From an uncultured Rhodospirillaceae bacterium (GTDB lineage Bacteria > Pseudomonadota > Alphaproteobacteria > RF32 > CAG-239): a stretch of DNA of 13,584 nucleotides. Position numbers and translations under genes: made by a program. The stretch lies in NCBI GenBank assembly GCA_900320035.1, contig ONQU01000012.1, forward strand, positions 1 through 13,584, read 5' to 3'. The first letter of the stretch is position 1. Each line of letters starts with the position of its first letter. This document shows positions 1 to 7,385 of this stretch, one piece after another. The notes beneath the pieces are model-generated. The model saw nothing but the letters and a program-made list of their open reading frames with translations. It did no database searches and was not told the origin of the DNA.

Positions 1-16
1 AGGTTGTGGTTTGTGC

Positions 17-463
17 ATGGTTAATGAAAAAATTAAAGCTCGCTTAGACGATTATAAAAAACAACAGGAAGAACCGCAAACCGTGCGCGGTATGGACTTA
101 AAAACATTAGCAACCGAGGATATTCCGCAGAAACAACAAAACAAAGCGCAAAGAGCACACTTGCAGGCAAACATCGGTTATGCTTTTTTGGGTGTATATT
201 TTATTTTCTTTGCTTTGTTTTATCAAATAATCAAGCCGTGGCGCCAATTTTGGCAGGAAGCCGGAATTTTTGCACAACTTATTTTCGTTTTATTTATAGC
301 TTTTGGTTTGCAAAAACTACTTGCTAAATTACCGATGTATATTCCTCTGCTGCAAAAGCCGACGTGGCGCAGTATGATGTTTATTTTTGCTTTTGTCTGC
401 GTGGTTTTAGCCATGGTGGCAATCAATCATTTTACTTTAGATTTTTATAAATTAGCGCAATAG
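17..463 (+). CDS. Small integral membrane protein, unknown function
   Basis: I do not recognise this 148-residue protein. What is visible: a charged, Lys/Gln/Glu-rich cytoplasmic-looking N-terminus (about residues 1-50), then three hydrophobic segments at about 53-72, 83-101 and 117-136, separated by short basic loops. No catalytic motif is apparent. I prefer the ATG at 17; the reading frame also allows a TTG at 11, and the window begins so close upstream that a ribosome binding site cannot be judged properly. It is followed by 96 bases without an obvious terminator before the oxidoreductase gene. Likely an inner-membrane protein; any role is unknown. Confidence 0.7.
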   Translation: MVNEKIKARLDDYKKQQEEPQTVRGMDLKTLATEDIPQKQQNKAQRAHLQANIGYAFLGVYFIFFALFYQIIKPWRQFWQEAGIFAQLIFVLFIAFGLQKLLAKLPMYIPLLQKPTWRSMMFIFAFVCVVLAMVAINHFTLDFYKLAQ

Positions 464-559
464 TTTCCTTTGGGTAACTATCTCACTTAAAAGTGCCTAC
501 TTTTCAAACGCAAAAAAAGTTATATATTGTCAGAAGAAAGGTTTAATGAGGTTTTGAAG

Positions 560-1951
560 ATGAAAGCATTAAATAAACTAAATATATCTGGCGCTATGGT
601 CTATCCGCTGATTGAGGGGGGTAAAGGCATTAACGGCACCGATGGTAAAAGTTCCGGCGCTTGGGCTAAAGAAGGCGGCGTTGGCACGATTTCTATGGTT
701 AGTCCGACCGAAATTTCATTGGAAGGAACAATTATTCCGGAAATTTTTCATGAAAAAATCAGAGCCTTAAGGCATCGTGAAATGGTTGAGTATGCCATCA
801 GAGGCGGTATCAGCCAAGCGCAAATTGCCCACGAAATTGCCGGTAATAACGGCCGTATTCACATCAATATGCTATGGGAAATGGCTGATTCGGAAGAAGT
901 GATTACACGAGTTTTAGATGGAGCTAAAGGTCTGATTCACGGTGTTACTTGCGGCGCCGGTTTGCCATATAATTTGGGCGCAATTGCGGCAGAGCGCGGT
1001 GTTTATTACTATCCGATTGTTTCTTCGGCGCGTGCAATGGGTATTTTATGGAAACGTTCATTTAAAAATTATGGCGAATATTTAGGTGGTGTGGTTTATG
1101 AAGATCCGTGGTTGGCGGGCGGCCATAACGGATTATCAAATGCTGAAAATCCGCAAGAACCGCAGCGGCCTTACGAGCGCTTGGTTACTTTGCGGCAAAC
1201 ACTTAAAGACATCGGTTTGCCGGAGCTGCCAATTATTATCGCCGGTGGTGTTTGGAGTTTGAGCGATTGGCAAGAATATATTGATAATCCGGAGCTTGGT
1301 AATGTGGCTTTTCAATTTGGTACACGGCCGATGATTACCAAAGAAAGCCCTATTAGTGATGCTTGGAAAATGTTGATGCTTCGCGCGCAAAAAGGCGATG
1401 TAATTTTGCAAAAATTCAGCCCGACCGGCTTTTTCTCATCGGCAATTAAAAATAAGTTTTTGAGCAATTTAATGCGTCGGAAAAAGGCCGAAATTAATTA
1501 TAGCGATACGGCAACTGAGGAAATGACGCTGTTGTTGCCGATTTCGCCGTTGAAAGCCGTTTATATCAATCCGAGCGATAAAACAAAGGTTGAGGAACAA
1601 CGTCATCAGGGCTATTCGATGATTAAGGAAACACCGGATTCAACTTTGGTCTTTTTAACACCGAACGAATGGCTGGAAATGCAAAAAGAACGTGCCGAAT
1701 GTGTCGGCTGTTTGTCGCAATGCCAATTTTCCGGCTGGTCACGGGCAACCGGTTCTACCGGCAAAATTCCGGATCCGCGCACCTATTGTATTCATCATAC
1801 GCTGATGGATATCGGCCATGGCGGCGATATTGAAAATAATCTCGCCTTTGCCGGTCATAATGTCTATCGTTTCGGTCAAGATCCAATGTATGCACATAAT
1901 CATATACCGAGCGTGCATGAACTGTTTAAGGCTATTTTAGAGGGAAAATAA
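560..1951 (+). CDS. NAD(P)H-dependent flavin oxidoreductase, nitronate monooxygenase-like family
   Basis: This 463-residue protein resembles the FMN-dependent TIM-barrel enzymes grouped as 2-nitropropane dioxygenase/nitronate monooxygenase-like (YrpB, COG2070). These oxidise nitronates or act as enoyl-reductase-like flavoenzymes; the substrate here cannot be told. Supporting motifs are the Gly-rich segment after the first strand (GGKGINGTDGKSSGAWA), GVTCGAGLP, IIAGGVWSLSDW and the phosphate-binding FGTRP. The C-terminal part adds a cysteine cluster C381-x2-C384-x3-C388 and C410, outside the minimal barrel. I chose ATG 560 because GAGG at 548-551 lies 8 bases upstream; a TTG at 527 in the same frame has no Shine-Dalgarno sequence. 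A ferredoxin gene follows 84 bases downstream and could be an electron partner (inference). Confidence 0.8.
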   Translation: MKALNKLNISGAMVYPLIEGGKGINGTDGKSSGAWAKEGGVGTISMVSPTEISLEGTIIPEIFHEKIRALRHREMVEYAIRGGISQAQIAHEIAGNNGRIHINMLWEMADSEEVITRVLDGAKGLIHGVTCGAGLPYNLGAIAAERGVYYYPIVSSARAMGILWKRSFKNYGEYLGGVVYEDPWLAGGHNGLSNAENPQEPQRPYERLVTLRQTLKDIGLPELPIIIAGGVWSLSDWQEYIDNPELGNVAFQFGTRPMITKESPISDAWKMLMLRAQKGDVILQKFSPTGFFSSAIKNKFLSNLMRRKKAEINYSDTATEEMTLLLPISPLKAVYINPSDKTKVEEQRHQGYSMIKETPDSTLVFLTPNEWLEMQKERAECVGCLSQCQFSGWSRATGSTGKIPDPRTYCIHHTLMDIGHGGDIENNLAFAGHNVYRFGQDPMYAHNHIPSVHELFKAILEGK

Positions 1952-1978
1952 ATCAGGAGCACTAAAATAAGGCTTGAT

Positions 1979-1994
1979 TTAAAATATATTTTAA
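1979..1994. repeat. 16-bp perfect AT-only palindrome in oxidoreductase-ferredoxin gap
   Basis: TTAAAATATATTTTAA reads identically on both strands. It sits between the oxidoreductase stop and the ferredoxin ribosome binding site. It could be an operator or a chance product of AT-rich intergenic DNA; no adjacent promoter hexamer pair is convincing. Confidence 0.3.
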
Positions 1995-2035
1995 GTAAAG
2001 TAAGTCTAGTTTAATTTTTATTTAGGAGATATAAA

Positions 2036-2275
2036 ATGCCTTCAGTAATTAATAATGCTTGTATTAAGTGCGGTGCTTGTGCATCGATTTGTCCGGTGAG
2101 TGCTATGCACTTGTGTGATAGCCAAATGGTTATTGATCCGGATGTTTGTATTGATTGCGGCGCCTGCATTGCCGAATGTCCGGTCAGCGCCATTTCTACT
2201 GACGCTGAAGCTGATGCGGCAACAGTTCAGTTCAATGCCGAGCAAGCAAAAGTTTGCCCGAGCGCAAATGACTAA
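2036..2275 (+). CDS. 2[4Fe-4S] bacterial-type ferredoxin
   Basis: A 79-residue soluble electron carrier with two classical CxxCxxCxxxC-P cluster motifs: C9, C12, C15, C19-P and C38, C41, C44, C48-P, with the internal pseudo-symmetry typical of clostridial-type ferredoxins. An acidic linker (SAISTDAEADAA) follows the second motif, and an extra cysteine (C74) lies in the short tail. Translation is supported by a strong AGGAGAT at 2024-2030, six bases before the ATG. The gene is monocistronic or the last in a unit with the upstream flavoenzyme, since a clear terminator follows within 20 bases. Family assignment is secure; the redox partner is not known. Confidence 0.93.
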   Translation: MPSVINNACIKCGACASICPVSAMHLCDSQMVIDPDVCIDCGACIAECPVSAISTDAEADAATVQFNAEQAKVCPSAND

Positions 2276-2293
2276 TTCGATGTAAGAGGGAAC

Positions 2294-2324
2294 AACTCAG
2301 GTATTTTCTACCTGAGTTTTTTTT
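2294..2324 (+). terminator. Intrinsic terminator after ferredoxin
   Basis: A perfect 10-bp stem, AACTCAGGTA (2294-2303) with TACCTGAGTT (2309-2318), has a 5-base TTTTC loop and runs into eight T residues (2317-2324). It ends 13 bases before the next start codon, so the methyltransferase gene probably has a promoter overlapping it or depends on read-through. Confidence 0.92.
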
Positions 2325-2337
2325 ATATGCAGAGCTT

Positions 2338-3093
2338 ATGAGCGTGAACTATACCAATGATTATTTACTGGATAAACAGGTGAAAATTTTTCAGCCTGTT
2401 GACGGTTATCGTGCTTCAACCGATGCTGTGTTATTGGCGGCAATGGTTAAGACCGATACCAAAAATGTTCGCATTTTAGATGTCGGCTCCGGTACCGGCG
2501 CGGTATCGCTATGTTTAGCCCAGCGCTTCCAACAGCATAATGTTGAAATTCATGGTCTGGAAATTCAACCGGAATTAGCCGAACTTGCCAATATGAGTGC
2601 TCAAGCCAACGGTTTTACCTTTTTGCAATATTATCAGGCAGATATTCGCCAACAATTGGGTAACGAAAATTTACAACCTTGCAGTTTTGATATTGTTATA
2701 ACGAATCCGCCATACAGTGACAACGATTTACCTTCACCGAATAAAAGTAAGGCAACGGCGCATAATTTGGACCATTTCGATTTAATGGCTTGGTTGAAGT
2801 TTTGCGTGAAAATGACCAAGCCGTTTGGTCATATTTATTTAATCAACCGTGCCGCCGCTCTACCACAAATTTGCACGGCTCTTGCCGGTCGAGCCGGGGG
2901 TTTAACAATTTTGCCACTTTATTCAAAAACCGCACAAAAGGCCAAGCGGGTTATCGTTGTTGCGCAAAAAGATTCTAAAGCGCCGGCACAAATTTTACCG
3001 CCTTTTGTGGTGCATCAAGAAAATGGTGAATATACCGCCGCTGCGCAAAAAATTTTACGTGAAGGTCGCGGCTATGATAATATTTGCGAATGA
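2338..3093 (+). CDS. trmN6: tRNA1(Val) A37 N6-methyltransferase family (TrmN6/YfiC-like)
   Basis: A 251-residue Rossmann-fold SAM-dependent methyltransferase. In E. coli TrmN6 (YfiC) methylates N6 of A37 in tRNA-Val(cmo5UAC). Supporting features: the N-terminal pattern with FQPVDGYRASTDAVLLAA, typical of this family; SAM-binding motif I DVGSGTGAVS at 48-57; acidic LEIQPE at the end of strand 2; and the N6-adenine methyltransferase signature NPPY at 123-126. The C-terminal KRVIVVAQK strand and the ILREGRGY ending also fit. Upstream is only a weak AGAG three bases before the ATG, and the ferredoxin terminator lies immediately before. Convergent with the S41 peptidase gene, 11 bases between stops. 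A related small-domain rRNA or protein methyltransferase is less likely. Confidence 0.82.
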   Translation: MSVNYTNDYLLDKQVKIFQPVDGYRASTDAVLLAAMVKTDTKNVRILDVGSGTGAVSLCLAQRFQQHNVEIHGLEIQPELAELANMSAQANGFTFLQYYQADIRQQLGNENLQPCSFDIVITNPPYSDNDLPSPNKSKATAHNLDHFDLMAWLKFCVKMTKPFGHIYLINRAAALPQICTALAGRAGGLTILPLYSKTAQKAKRVIVVAQKDSKAPAQILPPFVVHQENGEYTAAAQKILREGRGYDNICE

Positions 3094-3104
3094 TATTTTT
3101 TAAA

Positions 3105-4166
3105 CTATTCTACCAGTAATTCCAAAGCTGTTGAAATATCTTCATCTTTATCGGCACGCGGTTGCGGCGAACATTCGTCGTGTGCATCATATTCGGTGCA
3201 GATATCCGGCATTACACCTTTTTCGTGGATAATTTTGCCGGACGGGGTAAAAAATTGTTCACCGGTCAAAACCAACTGACCGCCGTTCGTCATTTTTGTA
3301 ACGTTCTGAATTGTACCTTTACCAAACGTGCGTGTGCCAACCAACTTGGCGCGTGATTGCTCCTGCAAACCGGCGGCAATAACTTCAGCGGCGGAAGCGG
3401 TATTGCCATCGACTAAAATGACCAGCGGCTTTTTAAAAATACATTCATCAGATGATGTATAGTAATGTTTGTGAGCGCCATTACGACCGGCGGTGAAGGT
3501 GATGATTTCGTTGTCGGTGAAAAAATCGGCGGTTTTTAATGCTTCATTCAAAATGCCGCCGGAATTGCCGCGTAAATCCAAAATAACGCCTTCTGCCTTT
3601 GGATTTTCACGCAGAGCTCTTTCAATTTGCATAGCGGTTTGCTTATTAAATATACCAACGCGCAGGTATAAGATATTATCAATCATTCTGTCACCAAAAG
3701 TATGGTGAAAAATATTGCGTTCGTCTTCCGGTACATAATCAAACTTAGAATAATAATGCGAATATTTATCTAAACTTTGCGTCATTTTCTTCATCAGCAA
3801 ATCGGGTAATTCATAATCATGAACGGCAATTTCGGGGGATATTTTAGCGGCGGCATTTAAGGTATCGGCAATATTTTCACTCCATATTTTCAGATTATCA
3901 TCTGTCGCAAACGGAAGAACAGCGGTGATTTTACCGTTATGATAAACATAAATGCGATCAGGACCTTTAGAAACGGTAAAACGCTTATCAAAATCGGTTA
4001 ATATTTGCAGGCCGTCGGTTATCAGCTTTGCATTATCGACATCATGCAAAGACTCTTCATTTAATATGGTCAGCATTTCGTTGATTAAAGCAGTATCAAG
4101 CTTCATGGCTTGGGCGGTGGTTGTTAGGCCGTAAAACACAGATAAAAGCATTAGAAATTTTTTCAT
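3105..4166 (-). CDS. Secreted S41 (C-terminal processing) serine peptidase, apparently without PDZ domain
   Basis: A 353-residue exported peptidase of family S41 (CtpA/tail-specific protease type). A Sec signal peptide covers about residues 1-20, with probable cleavage after AQA. The C-terminal half carries the S41 core: VILDLRGNSGG at 194-204, the nucleophile Ser258 in DGNTASAAEV, Glu261, and the general base Lys283 in TRTFGKGTIQ. The Ser-Lys spacing of 25 matches the known Ser/Lys dyad of CtpA. In CtpA-like enzymes a PDZ domain lies between the 'LDPHS-Y' segment and the catalytic strands; here SLDKYSHYYS (131-140) is followed within about 25 residues by NILYLRVGIF, so there is no room for one. 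It starts directly after the stop of the exonuclease III gene and uses GAGGA inside that gene as ribosome binding site, suggesting translational coupling. Confidence 0.85.
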   Translation of the reverse strand: MKKFLMLLSVFYGLTTTAQAMKLDTALINEMLTILNEESLHDVDNAKLITDGLQILTDFDKRFTVSKGPDRIYVYHNGKITAVLPFATDDNLKIWSENIADTLNAAAKISPEIAVHDYELPDLLMKKMTQSLDKYSHYYSKFDYVPEDERNIFHHTFGDRMIDNILYLRVGIFNKQTAMQIERALRENPKAEGVILDLRGNSGGILNEALKTADFFTDNEIITFTAGRNGAHKHYYTSSDECIFKKPLVILVDGNTASAAEVIAAGLQEQSRAKLVGTRTFGKGTIQNVTKMTNGGQLVLTGEQFFTPSGKIIHEKGVMPDICTEYDAHDECSPQPRADKDEDISTALELLVE

Positions 4167-4964
4167 TTACATATCCTCAAAAGTTGCAATCAAAGCCGTG
4201 TGGTCAGATGATTTTTCAGTTTGCCGAAGTGCGCGATCAACTCTGCACTCTTGTAATTTATCAGTCAGCGCCGGTGAAGTCAAAATATAGTCTATACGCA
4301 AGCCTAAGTCATTGGCAAAAGCGGTTGCTCCATAATCCCAATAAGTGTAGCCGTTAGTTTGGGGATAAAGTTGGCGAAAAGCATCAGTGTATCCCATATA
4401 TTGCAAGCGATTGAGCTTGTTCCACACTTCTGGTCGGTAGAGGGCACCGCCGGCAAAAAGCTCAGGGTTGTAAACATCGTGCAGTGTCAGCATAATATTA
4501 AAATCACCACCCAAAATAACATTTTTCCCGCTCTTTAAGAGTCGCTCGGCATGAGCCAAAAAAGCATCAAGCCATTGCAATTTATAGGCAAAACGAGAGG
4601 TATCTTGCGGGTTGTTGGCCGGTGGGTTGCCATTTGGCACATAAACCGAAGCAAACGTATAATCACGACCTTTGATTGAGGTTTCCACCTCTAAATAACG
4701 GGCATTTTCATCATTGAAATTCGGCAAATTTTCTTGGATTACGTTAAGCGGATAGCGACTTAAAACCGCCACCCCGTTATAACTTTTTTGCCCCAATACT
4801 TTGGCCTCATAACCACTCATCTGCAAATCGAAAAAAGGAAAGTTATTAAATTCGCACTTTATTTCCTGTAAGAGCAAAATATCCGGCTGATTAGCTGTTA
4901 ACCATGCACACAATTGCGGCAATCGCGCGTTAATTGAATTGATATTTAAAGTGGCTATTTTCAT
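4167..4964 (-). CDS. xth: Exodeoxyribonuclease III (AP endonuclease)
   Basis: A 265-residue cytoplasmic DNA-repair nuclease of the ExoIII/APE1 family, which cuts 5' of abasic sites and removes 3' blocking groups, with 3'-5' exonuclease activity. All hallmark motifs are visible: N-terminal MKIATLNINSINAR, metal-binding Glu34 in LLQEIK, Tyr108 in VYVPNG, Asp154 and Asn156 in GGDFNI, YWDY near 208-211, LRIDYIL at 222-228, and the terminal Asp253-His254 in SSDH. Length is normal for the family. An AAGGA lies about 10 bases upstream of the ATG. It is the first gene of a minus-strand unit whose second gene, the S41 peptidase, begins with no intervening base. Confidence 0.96.
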   Translation of the reverse strand: MKIATLNINSINARLPQLCAWLTANQPDILLLQEIKCEFNNFPFFDLQMSGYEAKVLGQKSYNGVAVLSRYPLNVIQENLPNFNDENARYLEVETSIKGRDYTFASVYVPNGNPPANNPQDTSRFAYKLQWLDAFLAHAERLLKSGKNVILGGDFNIMLTLHDVYNPELFAGGALYRPEVWNKLNRLQYMGYTDAFRQLYPQTNGYTYWDYGATAFANDLGLRIDYILTSPALTDKLQECRVDRALRQTEKSSDHTALIATFEDM

Positions 4965-4984
4965 TTTTTATTTTCCTTGACCTG

Positions 4985-4990
4985 ATTATA
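4985..4990 (-). promoter_or_regulatory. Probable -10 box for xth-peptidase unit
   Basis: On the minus strand this is a perfect TATAAT, giving a leader of roughly 13 bases to the xth start. No good -35 is present at 16-18 bases, so the promoter call rests mainly on the -10 match and location. Confidence 0.45.
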
Positions 4991-5090
4991 GGCACATTTT
5001 TACGAAATAAAAGATTTTTTTTATAACGTTAAGCTATTTTAAAACATTGACTGTTAAAATAGAGGTAAGATTAAGCAAAGTGAGGCTGTT

Positions 5091-5975
5091 ATGTATCAAG
5101 ATTTTTTTAATCGTAATGATGATTATTTAGATGAGTTCAAACAAAAAGTGGCGCGGCAGAAAATTGCAGCTTTTGAGGAACGCCGGGCTGAATTGGCACG
5201 CACGCGCAATAATTTTCTTGGTACTTTTGCCGGTATTGCCTTAGCGGCAGTTGTTGGGTGGTTTATCCTTTCGCCGCAATATGCTGAAAAAAATAAAGAG
5301 ATTCCGCTGATTAAAAGGCCGTCGATGGCGGTTAAAATTAAGCCGGAAAATCCCGGTGGAATGGAAATTCTTAATCAAGATAAAGATGTTTATCGATTAG
5401 TGGAAAAGAAAGAAATAGATAATACCGTGGTAGAAAATTTATTGCCGGCACCGGAACAACCAAAGCTGCCGGATATTGTACCGGATGTAGCCGATATCGA
5501 TGAAAATGCGGCTAATTTAGATGAAATTGTTGAGGAAGTGGCAGAACCGGCGATATCGGCGGCGATTGTGCCGGAAAAACCAAAAGATGTTTTGGATACA
5601 CCGGCACCGGCGCCGACAGTAAAGGATGAAACAGTTGAACCTAAAGCTGAAGTAAAAACCGAAGCAGAAACAGAAGTTAAAAAGACGGTAGAATCCAAAC
5701 CTGAACCGGCAACCATACAAAGCGGCGGAAAATGGCAAATTCAGTTGATTGCTTCGAAAAATAAAGCTGCTGTTGAGCAAACATGGAATAACCTAGCTAA
5801 AAAATATGTGGACTTGCAAAAATATACTCATGAAATTCAAACCACTGACTTAGGCGCACAAGGTATTTTTTATCGGTTGCGGGCTGGTGCTTTTGCCAGC
5901 CGTGATGAGGCAGCAAAAGCTTGTGCCACACTTAAGGCTAAGGGTTTGAGAGATTGTATTGCAAAAGAACGCTAG
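5091..5975 (+). CDS. Membrane-anchored SPOR-domain protein
   Basis: A 294-residue single-pass inner-membrane protein with a peptidoglycan-binding SPOR domain, which in general recognises glycan strands denuded of stem peptides at division sites. Layout: charged cytoplasmic N-terminus (1-40), one membrane helix at about 42-60 (FLGTFAGIALAAVVGWFIL), a conserved-looking juxtamembrane stretch (NPGGMEILNQDKDVY), a long Pro/Glu/Ala/Lys low-complexity periplasmic linker (about 110-210), and the SPOR domain at about 212-294, starting GGKWQIQLIAS and containing YRLRAGAFASRDEA. A GTGAGG lies just upstream of the ATG. The following nagZ begins 8 bases after the stop; this linkage is common in alphaproteobacteria and supports the call. 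A TTGACT at 5047-5052 could be a -35, but no convincing -10 follows. Confidence 0.9.
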   Translation: MYQDFFNRNDDYLDEFKQKVARQKIAAFEERRAELARTRNNFLGTFAGIALAAVVGWFILSPQYAEKNKEIPLIKRPSMAVKIKPENPGGMEILNQDKDVYRLVEKKEIDNTVVENLLPAPEQPKLPDIVPDVADIDENAANLDEIVEEVAEPAISAAIVPEKPKDVLDTPAPAPTVKDETVEPKAEVKTEAETEVKKTVESKPEPATIQSGGKWQIQLIASKNKAAVEQTWNNLAKKYVDLQKYTHEIQTTDLGAQGIFYRLRAGAFASRDEAAKACATLKAKGLRDCIAKER

Positions 5976-5983
5976 AGGTGGAA

Positions 5984-7039
5984 ATGAAGCCTATTTTACC
6001 GGCCTTTTTATCGGTTCAAGGTTTAAGCTTAACAGATGCCGAAAAGCGCTTATTTGCGCAATATAATCCTCTTGGTGTTTGTTTGTTTGCACTTGGTTGC
6101 AATAATATACAAGATAAGGCACAACTGGAAAATCTAACCAAGCAAATAAAAGAAACTATCGGCCGTGAAGATGTATTGATTGCTGTTGATCAAGAAGGCG
6201 GGCGCGTGCGACGTTTAACCGAATCGCATTGGACACCGGTGGCGGCACAAGCAGAGATAAAATCTGCGGTAAAAGCAGATTTGCATGCCCGTCTGATTGC
6301 TCATGATTTGAAATCAAGCGGCATTAATGTTAATTTTGCGCCGGTGCTTGATGTACTTTATGAAGAAACCAATGCTGTTTTACGCAGCCGCTGTTTTGGT
6401 GCAGATGAAAATAAAGTTGCTAAACTTGGTGCGGCAATGGTAAAGGCTTACAAGGCTTGCGGTGTTTGTCCGTGTGTTAAACATTTACCGGGGCATGGAC
6501 GAGGGCAAGCTGATCCGCACCTGCACTTACCAGTTATCAACGCAACTCGAGCCGAATTAGAGCAAGATTTTTATCCGTTTAAACAACTTAAAAATGCCCC
6601 GATGGGAATGGTGGCGCACATCGTATTAAGTGCTGTTGACCCGAAAAAACCGGCAACTTGTTCGGAAAAAGTGATTAAAGAGATTATCCGCCAAGAAATA
6701 GGCTTTAAAGGATTATTGATTTCAGATGCCATTGTGATGCAGTCGTTACAAGGAAATATTGTCGAGCGAGCAAAGCGGTGCTTAACAGCGGGTTGCGATG
6801 TGGTATGCTTGGGTAATACTGATTTTGCTGCAAATGTAGCGTTATGTGAGAGTGGATTAGAATTAAGCGAGGCGGCAGCAGAAAGATTGCAGACCGTACA
6901 AAAAATTATAACTAAGCCGCTCCCAATGGCAAATTATGCATATTTACAAAATAAGTATTGTCGCGGCTTAAAAAATATTATATCGTACAACAGTGAATAT
7001 GATGCAACAGAGGTTTTGAATCGTTTGCGTCAACAATAA
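5984..7039 (+). CDS. nagZ: Beta-N-acetylhexosaminidase NagZ (GH3), peptidoglycan recycling
   Basis: A 351-residue cytoplasmic glycoside hydrolase family 3 enzyme that removes GlcNAc from anhydromuropeptides imported from the wall. Visible signatures: VDQEGGRVRRL at 68-78, NFAPVLDV at 117-124, KHLPGHG at 166-172 followed by D177 and H179 (the NagZ Asp-His acid/base loop), and the nucleophile Asp248 in GLLISDAIVM. The residue after the nucleophile is Ala rather than the second Asp seen in many proteobacterial enzymes, as in Gram-positive NagZ; this should not affect catalysis. I chose ATG 5984 because AGAGG at 5974-5978 sits five bases upstream; a longer in-frame start inside the SPOR gene lacks this. 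It lies 8 bases after the SPOR gene and 15 before the tatA-like gene, so is probably co-transcribed. Confidence 0.94.
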   Translation: MKPILPAFLSVQGLSLTDAEKRLFAQYNPLGVCLFALGCNNIQDKAQLENLTKQIKETIGREDVLIAVDQEGGRVRRLTESHWTPVAAQAEIKSAVKADLHARLIAHDLKSSGINVNFAPVLDVLYEETNAVLRSRCFGADENKVAKLGAAMVKAYKACGVCPCVKHLPGHGRGQADPHLHLPVINATRAELEQDFYPFKQLKNAPMGMVAHIVLSAVDPKKPATCSEKVIKEIIRQEIGFKGLLISDAIVMQSLQGNIVERAKRCLTAGCDVVCLGNTDFAANVALCESGLELSEAAAERLQTVQKIITKPLPMANYAYLQNKYCRGLKNIISYNSEYDATEVLNRLRQQ

Positions 7040-7054
7040 TAAAAGGAGATAAAA

Positions 7055-7369
7055 ATGTTTGGATGGATATTGGTTATCGTTATTGTTTTAGCGATTTTTA
7101 ATGCTGAAAAATTACCGAGTTTGAAGAAGCAGGTTGAAGAAAAACTTAAAGGTGGTATGGTGGCGGCTAAAGAAGGTTCGAAATTAGCCAAAGATAAAAT
7201 TCAAAAAGTGAAAACGGATATTGAAAGCAAAAAGGCCGAAGCGGCAAAAGTGGAACCGGAAGAAAATACACCCGAAGAAATAGCCGAATCGATGGAATTT
7301 ATGGGTACCTTCGTGCAAGAAGAAGAAAAAAAGAAAGCAACTAAAAAATCGGCTGACAAGAAAGAGTAA
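7055..7369 (+). CDS. TatA/TatB-like membrane protein
   Basis: A 104-residue protein with the TatA/B architecture: a short N-terminal membrane helix (about 2-15), a hinge, an amphipathic helix with LPSLKKQVEEKLKGG, and a long, highly charged Lys/Glu tail. TatA forms the pore of the twin-arginine translocase for folded proteins. The hinge reads IFNAEKLPSL, where TatA normally has Phe-Gly before a basic residue and TatB has Gly-Pro, so the conserved glycine is missing. The assignment rests on topology, the LP motif after the hinge and synteny (nagZ followed by tat genes in alphaproteobacteria). No tatB or tatC follows; the next gene runs the opposite way. Strong AAGGAGAT upstream of the ATG. It could be a diverged TatA paralogue with another role. 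Confidence 0.6.
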   Translation: MFGWILVIVIVLAIFNAEKLPSLKKQVEEKLKGGMVAAKEGSKLAKDKIQKVKTDIESKKAEAAKVEPEENTPEEIAESMEFMGTFVQEEEKKKATKKSADKKE

Positions 7370-7385
7370 GATTTAGGTACAATTT

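Noticed and set aside
2011..2285. Overlapping frames on both strands over the ferredoxin gene
   Set aside because: Shadows of the ferredoxin coding sequence, which has two perfect cluster motifs and a strong ribosome binding site.
5390..5780. Ser/Thr-rich and Phe/Arg-rich minus-strand frames opposite the SPOR gene
   Set aside because: Low-complexity shadows of the Pro/Glu/Ala/Lys linker of the SPOR protein; no ribosome binding site or homology-like pattern.
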